From contig CAIIXF020000005.1 of the NCBI GenBank assembly GCA_903813345.2, positions 19,473,375-19,537,374 of the forward strand: DNA of 64,000 nt, written 5' to 3'. The notes under the pieces were generated by a model, which saw only the letters and a program-made list of their open reading frames with translations, ran no database searches and was not told where the DNA came from. The translations under genes were made by a program, and so were the position numbers. Origin of the DNA: Owenia fusiformis (lineage: Eukaryota; Annelida; Polychaeta; Sabellida; Oweniidae). Below are positions 63,301-64,000 of the stretch, piece by piece (the stretch's first letter is position 1; every line of letters starts with the position of its first letter).

Positions 63301-63354
63301 TGTCAAATCCTTCATCAACTTCTTCATCTTCCTCGTCACTCCTCTCAATTGAAT
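51356..63354 (-). CDS. CREBRF: CREB3 regulatory factor (Luman recruitment factor), C-terminal exons (5' partial)
   Basis: Five minus-strand exons join in frame: 63354-63244, 53272-52873, 52521-52448, 51973-51839 and 51447-51356 (stop TAA), giving the last 269 residues. The first exon is very acidic ([20 protein letters not shown]). The next holds [20 protein letters not shown], the family's most conserved block, and a lysine-rich lead-in. The bZIP basic region is split over an intron: [24 protein letters not shown]. The leucine-zipper-like helix follows ([28 protein letters not shown]), then [20 protein letters not shown] and [16 protein letters not shown] is a nuclear bZIP-type protein that binds CREB3/Luman and promotes its degradation, and acts in stress and nutrient responses. 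The intron between the first two exons contains an 8.6 kb retrotransposon in the opposite orientation. Upstream exons lie beyond the window or were not recognised. Confidence 0.92.
54291..55884 (+). repeat. 5' LTR
   Basis: It starts TGTAGTATGG and ends GAGTAATTACA. Length is 1594 bp. Compared by eye with the 3' LTR I find two differences, at 54295 (G versus A) and 55649 (G versus C). It contains three diverged internal repeats with the words TTCAC...GTGAACACRAGACCCG and ATGAGTATTGG, in about 54430-54930. There is an AATAAA at 55140, but the transcript ends are unknown. Confidence 0.95.
55885..55902 (+). other. Primer-binding-site position overlapping the gag start
   Basis: TTGGTGGCAGTAAATATG follows the LTR directly. 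TGGTGGCAG is in the right place for a tRNA 3'-end match, but I cannot name the tRNA. The gag ATG is only 15 bases beyond the LTR, so primer binding site and initiation region abut. Confidence 0.6.
55900..61269 (+). CDS. Gag-Pol polyprotein of the Ty3/gypsy element
   Basis: It is a single uninterrupted frame of 1789 codons from ATG 55900. The frame is open back to 55876, but ATG 55900 is the first Met. The Gag part (about 1-260) is followed by two CCHC zinc knuckles, [14 protein letters not shown] (267-280) and [14 protein letters not shown] (292-305). Aspartic protease: [12 protein letters not shown], active Asp about 370. Reverse transcriptase: about 660-900, with YLDD at 819-822. RNase [16 protein letters not shown] from 971, and TERECLAI. 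Integrase: HHCC zinc domain (His near 1306, CSSC/C near 1340) and D1376, D1435 and E1471, the last two separated by 35 residues as in D,D35E enzymes. A GPF-type segment (WKGPFKIL near 1610) lies C-terminal, and the tail is acidic. There is no chromodomain. Gag and Pol are in one frame, so no frameshift is needed; release by the protease is inferred. All catalytic residues checked are present. Confidence 0.96.
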   Translation: MAEPPNDIDGEGGANEALAAGDEPGPVVQPPAAQQNSTTREYRKAVTPRNFDCKTTTWDSWLKHFCRVATANNWTEQTKIVMLSTTLDGKPLEEYERILTEDEDIDFKTLTAAIGTEVRPTRKAAMETYTKMQLGSDAPKTFYSKLLEQSKLVYPEVSQDARLMMIKTQFIQSIPSKLLEDMSKQSDVHSLDKEALLTLATRVWEATKQSKSEDQGSLIGAVGPPVVQQPDQVSQLREELLELKNLVVSSLKTQQSTSEPRQSNISCFHCGKPGHIARNCFTKQGTSSGVRCYNCQGIGHMAKACPSPSNRQRSNQPGTTDGKDSSSNRPVSGSSNNEVAEVKGSSGLMVTVGVGNREGEEQRPMQWLIDTGAKISVIDINTYKQHLEDIELRSQPESFTCVSADGTGIKVAGQVQLTITIGSRVLPLLATVIQGSTKTALLGRDVLDQFDTWSVSKRNSVIRLDDESLKLNPISEDRNAVCKITLARDVILPGQSEAWVEARLPMRLNSLSGLFTPSTKLLSRKHVVAANGLCRADVLGKSVQVRVLNPETSPRRLYKGTHMGVFDTTTIGEYDAVPDPFGKDGNDVQINEVGATPLTSEILPKDPSMFLEALARWRADVHHLDSAQSDRLLHLLQDYRCVFSEDLNDLGKTDIMKHHIKLKEEKVIFRRQYRHSPKELEVIDQEVDRMLACGIIQPSMSPHSSPVLLVPKSSGKWRFCHDSRFLNNATEDQHYPLIRIGDAIDHLSKARIFSTLDATSGYHQVELDETSKPLTAFSTRKGHWEFNRMPFGLKGAPHTFQRLMSLIMQGLNYQEVLVYLDDIIVYSSSFDEHLESLQRVFNRLRQHGLKLQPLKCYFAQKAVKYLGYVVDADGVRPNEDAVKAIVEMPTPKTIEQMLRFLGKLNYYRRFIKGMADTAKPLYDSIKNSRLHKTKLLTLNADQLQAVETLKKTLASYQVMAYPCFDRDFLVDTDASANSVGACLSQQDGKGHERPVAFASSTLTKEQRNYSTTERECLAIIYAVNQFRQFLYGKPFTLRTDHNPLVWLRNIKEPKGRWARWLMLLEEFPYTIVYRKGSEHANADFLSRLEDESESKTMSKSVGIQVGEPAQINKCTTIDVAKQGQRELNDLAPQQLKLCPTKPIPDHQNVNTWQRATSLKEQLLEDNPMLTPDVTDKSISESQHTSLKDALPELAEDQNNENHEVGQNEGFADGHKAPFLNMDTLKEDQEEDPDIGQVLKWLRRGEPSEEQLSQASRTSRWIYKQKKNLKLYRRVLYREVERENGLPSIMQIVLPKSWREFALGELHDNILSGHFGPDRTSARIRLRYYWPGFQQDVEDWCSSCVECQQRKSPKTKPKAPLTCIPVKGRPFEEIAMDFVELPPTSRGNKYAMVVGDYLTKWVEAYPMKDIKTERTASLLVREWISRFGCPVSINSDQGSQFESRLFKELCRVLETKKRRTTSYHPKTDGMIERNNKMLINSLSIFAKENRDWDLKLPLVLFAYRTSVHSSTGFSPFMLAFGREAHLPIDWMVGEAYPIERVSAQSWVATLQRDMRKVFNLAQDNISKSQKRQKAQYDKDLKGTFQKYEHGDKVMLFDPTARGKDGKLHNPWKGPFKILKRTSDVTYKVDLGNKVIHVNYDRLKKFISRRNFNTNQADIEKPTQDGKAKGLSIHLHGSDSEIDISSSDEEWEDDVIINNRNNHEGGEQETVRVTNHLSSEEDDLSGEEDDTSSEANFHELSQDDEEQFWDEEQELPYGKSQYTVNFPKHHCEVSNKNILPAGSERSCTKHK
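61291..61304 (+). other. Polypurine tract
   Basis: AAGGAAGGGAGGAA, 14 purines, directly precedes the TG of the 3' LTR, the expected site of plus-strand priming. Confidence 0.9.
61305..62898 (+). repeat. 3' LTR
   Basis: It starts TGTAATATGG and ends GAGTAATTACA, the same length as the 5' LTR with a constant offset of 7014 bases. Differences from the 5' LTR by eye: 61309 and 62663. The start lies 35 bases after the gag-pol stop codon. Confidence 0.95.
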
Positions 63355-64000
63355 CTGAAACATGATGATTGCATACATGATTTCATTACAATGATATGTA
63401 TACTTGTTGAAATGGATGAATACATAATAGCAACTTTTGAGGAATGCCAGTCACTATACCATTGTGTCCACAAATGAAATTATCTTTAATGGGAGGGGAT
63501 AAACTTTTAAAGTCCATTATTTCAAAACTGGAATCAAATTTTAATCTGAGAAAAGTATGTTCAGCTCCATTTCTTAGAGAAGAATATGATATGTAGGTTC
63601 CGAGAATATCAAAACATTCGTTGGCATAGTCCCTTATAGTGTGATGTTGATTGATTGTGATGTTAATTGGTATTAAAAGAAAATGTGATAGATGACTATT
63701 AAAGACATTCCTATAGGCAGTGAACCTTTACCTGTAAACATATTTATCAAATGAAACATCATTCAGAAACCTTATTAACATTGAATAAACTACATTATTT
63801 TTATATTTACAGAATTTGGATGGATCAATTACATGATGAATGACTTTTTCAAAATAATTTTCGTTGCATGATCAATGATGTCTGCCATATGTGGTAGTGG
63901 TTCATCCATACGTATGAATACAAATCCTCTTTGGTATAAACAATACCTGTTGACGTAATACAATGTCAGGGTATATAGATACTAAGTTCATAAAAAATGA
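63355..64000. other. CREBRF intron or upstream sequence
   Basis: It is AT-rich and has no convincing exon. On the minus strand a short open stretch follows an acceptor-like GTCAACAG near 63950, but it lacks a recognisable match and a clear donor. Confidence 0.5.

Noticed and set aside
63820-63960. Possible CREBRF exon on the minus strand (open stretch after GTCAACAG)
   Set aside because: About 40 codons are open, but no family match and no convincing donor were seen, and it runs into a stop.

Overview
The window is animal nuclear DNA, most likely from a bivalve or related mollusc. It is AT-rich, its genes are split by many GT-AG introns, the palindrome tacatgta is scattered throughout, and short inverted-repeat transposons are dense. 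The encoded proteins are conserved animal proteins. The species cannot be fixed from the sequence alone.

Seven host genes can be supported, most of them spliced together from short exons. In order: the C-terminal exons of a TTLL3/TTLL8-type tubulin glycine ligase (+, 234-2764); a complete four-exon DPM3 (-, 6579-8363); a complete six-exon GDP-fucose transporter SLC35C1 (+, 12368-24297); a complete eight-exon HROB/MCM8IP (+, 30991-38345); an unrecognised secreted cysteine-rich protein (-, 40930-41529) with a decayed partial copy nearby; the last two exons of GLRX3 (+, 44220-45223), whose upstream exons are not visible and may be lost at a 500-N gap; and the last five exons of CREBRF (-, 51356-63354). 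DPM3 and SLC35C1 lie head to head about 4 kb apart and both serve glycosylation in the secretory pathway.

The rest is largely mobile DNA. The standout is an 8.6 kb, apparently intact Ty3/gypsy-type LTR retrotransposon (54291-62898) lying antisense in a CREBRF intron. Its two 1594-bp LTRs differ at only two positions that I can see, it has a 4-bp target duplication, and it carries one uninterrupted gag-pol frame of 1789 codons. Others are three Tc1/mariner-type elements with unusually long inverted repeats (420-2161, 20505-21624, 45893-46769), two LINE 3' fragments (one sitting exactly inside a mariner terminal repeat), and many MITEs and hairpins. There is also a 29-unit 37-bp satellite in SLC35C1 intron 3, a 0.75 kb compound inverted repeat (29296-30042), and a 44-bp tandem array made by reiterating the splice acceptor and exon head of a GLRX3 exon.

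The intergenic stretches 2765-6578, 8364-12367, 24298-30990, 38346-40929, 41530-43910 and 45224-51355 hold no protein gene that I can defend. No tRNA, rRNA or CRISPR array was seen.
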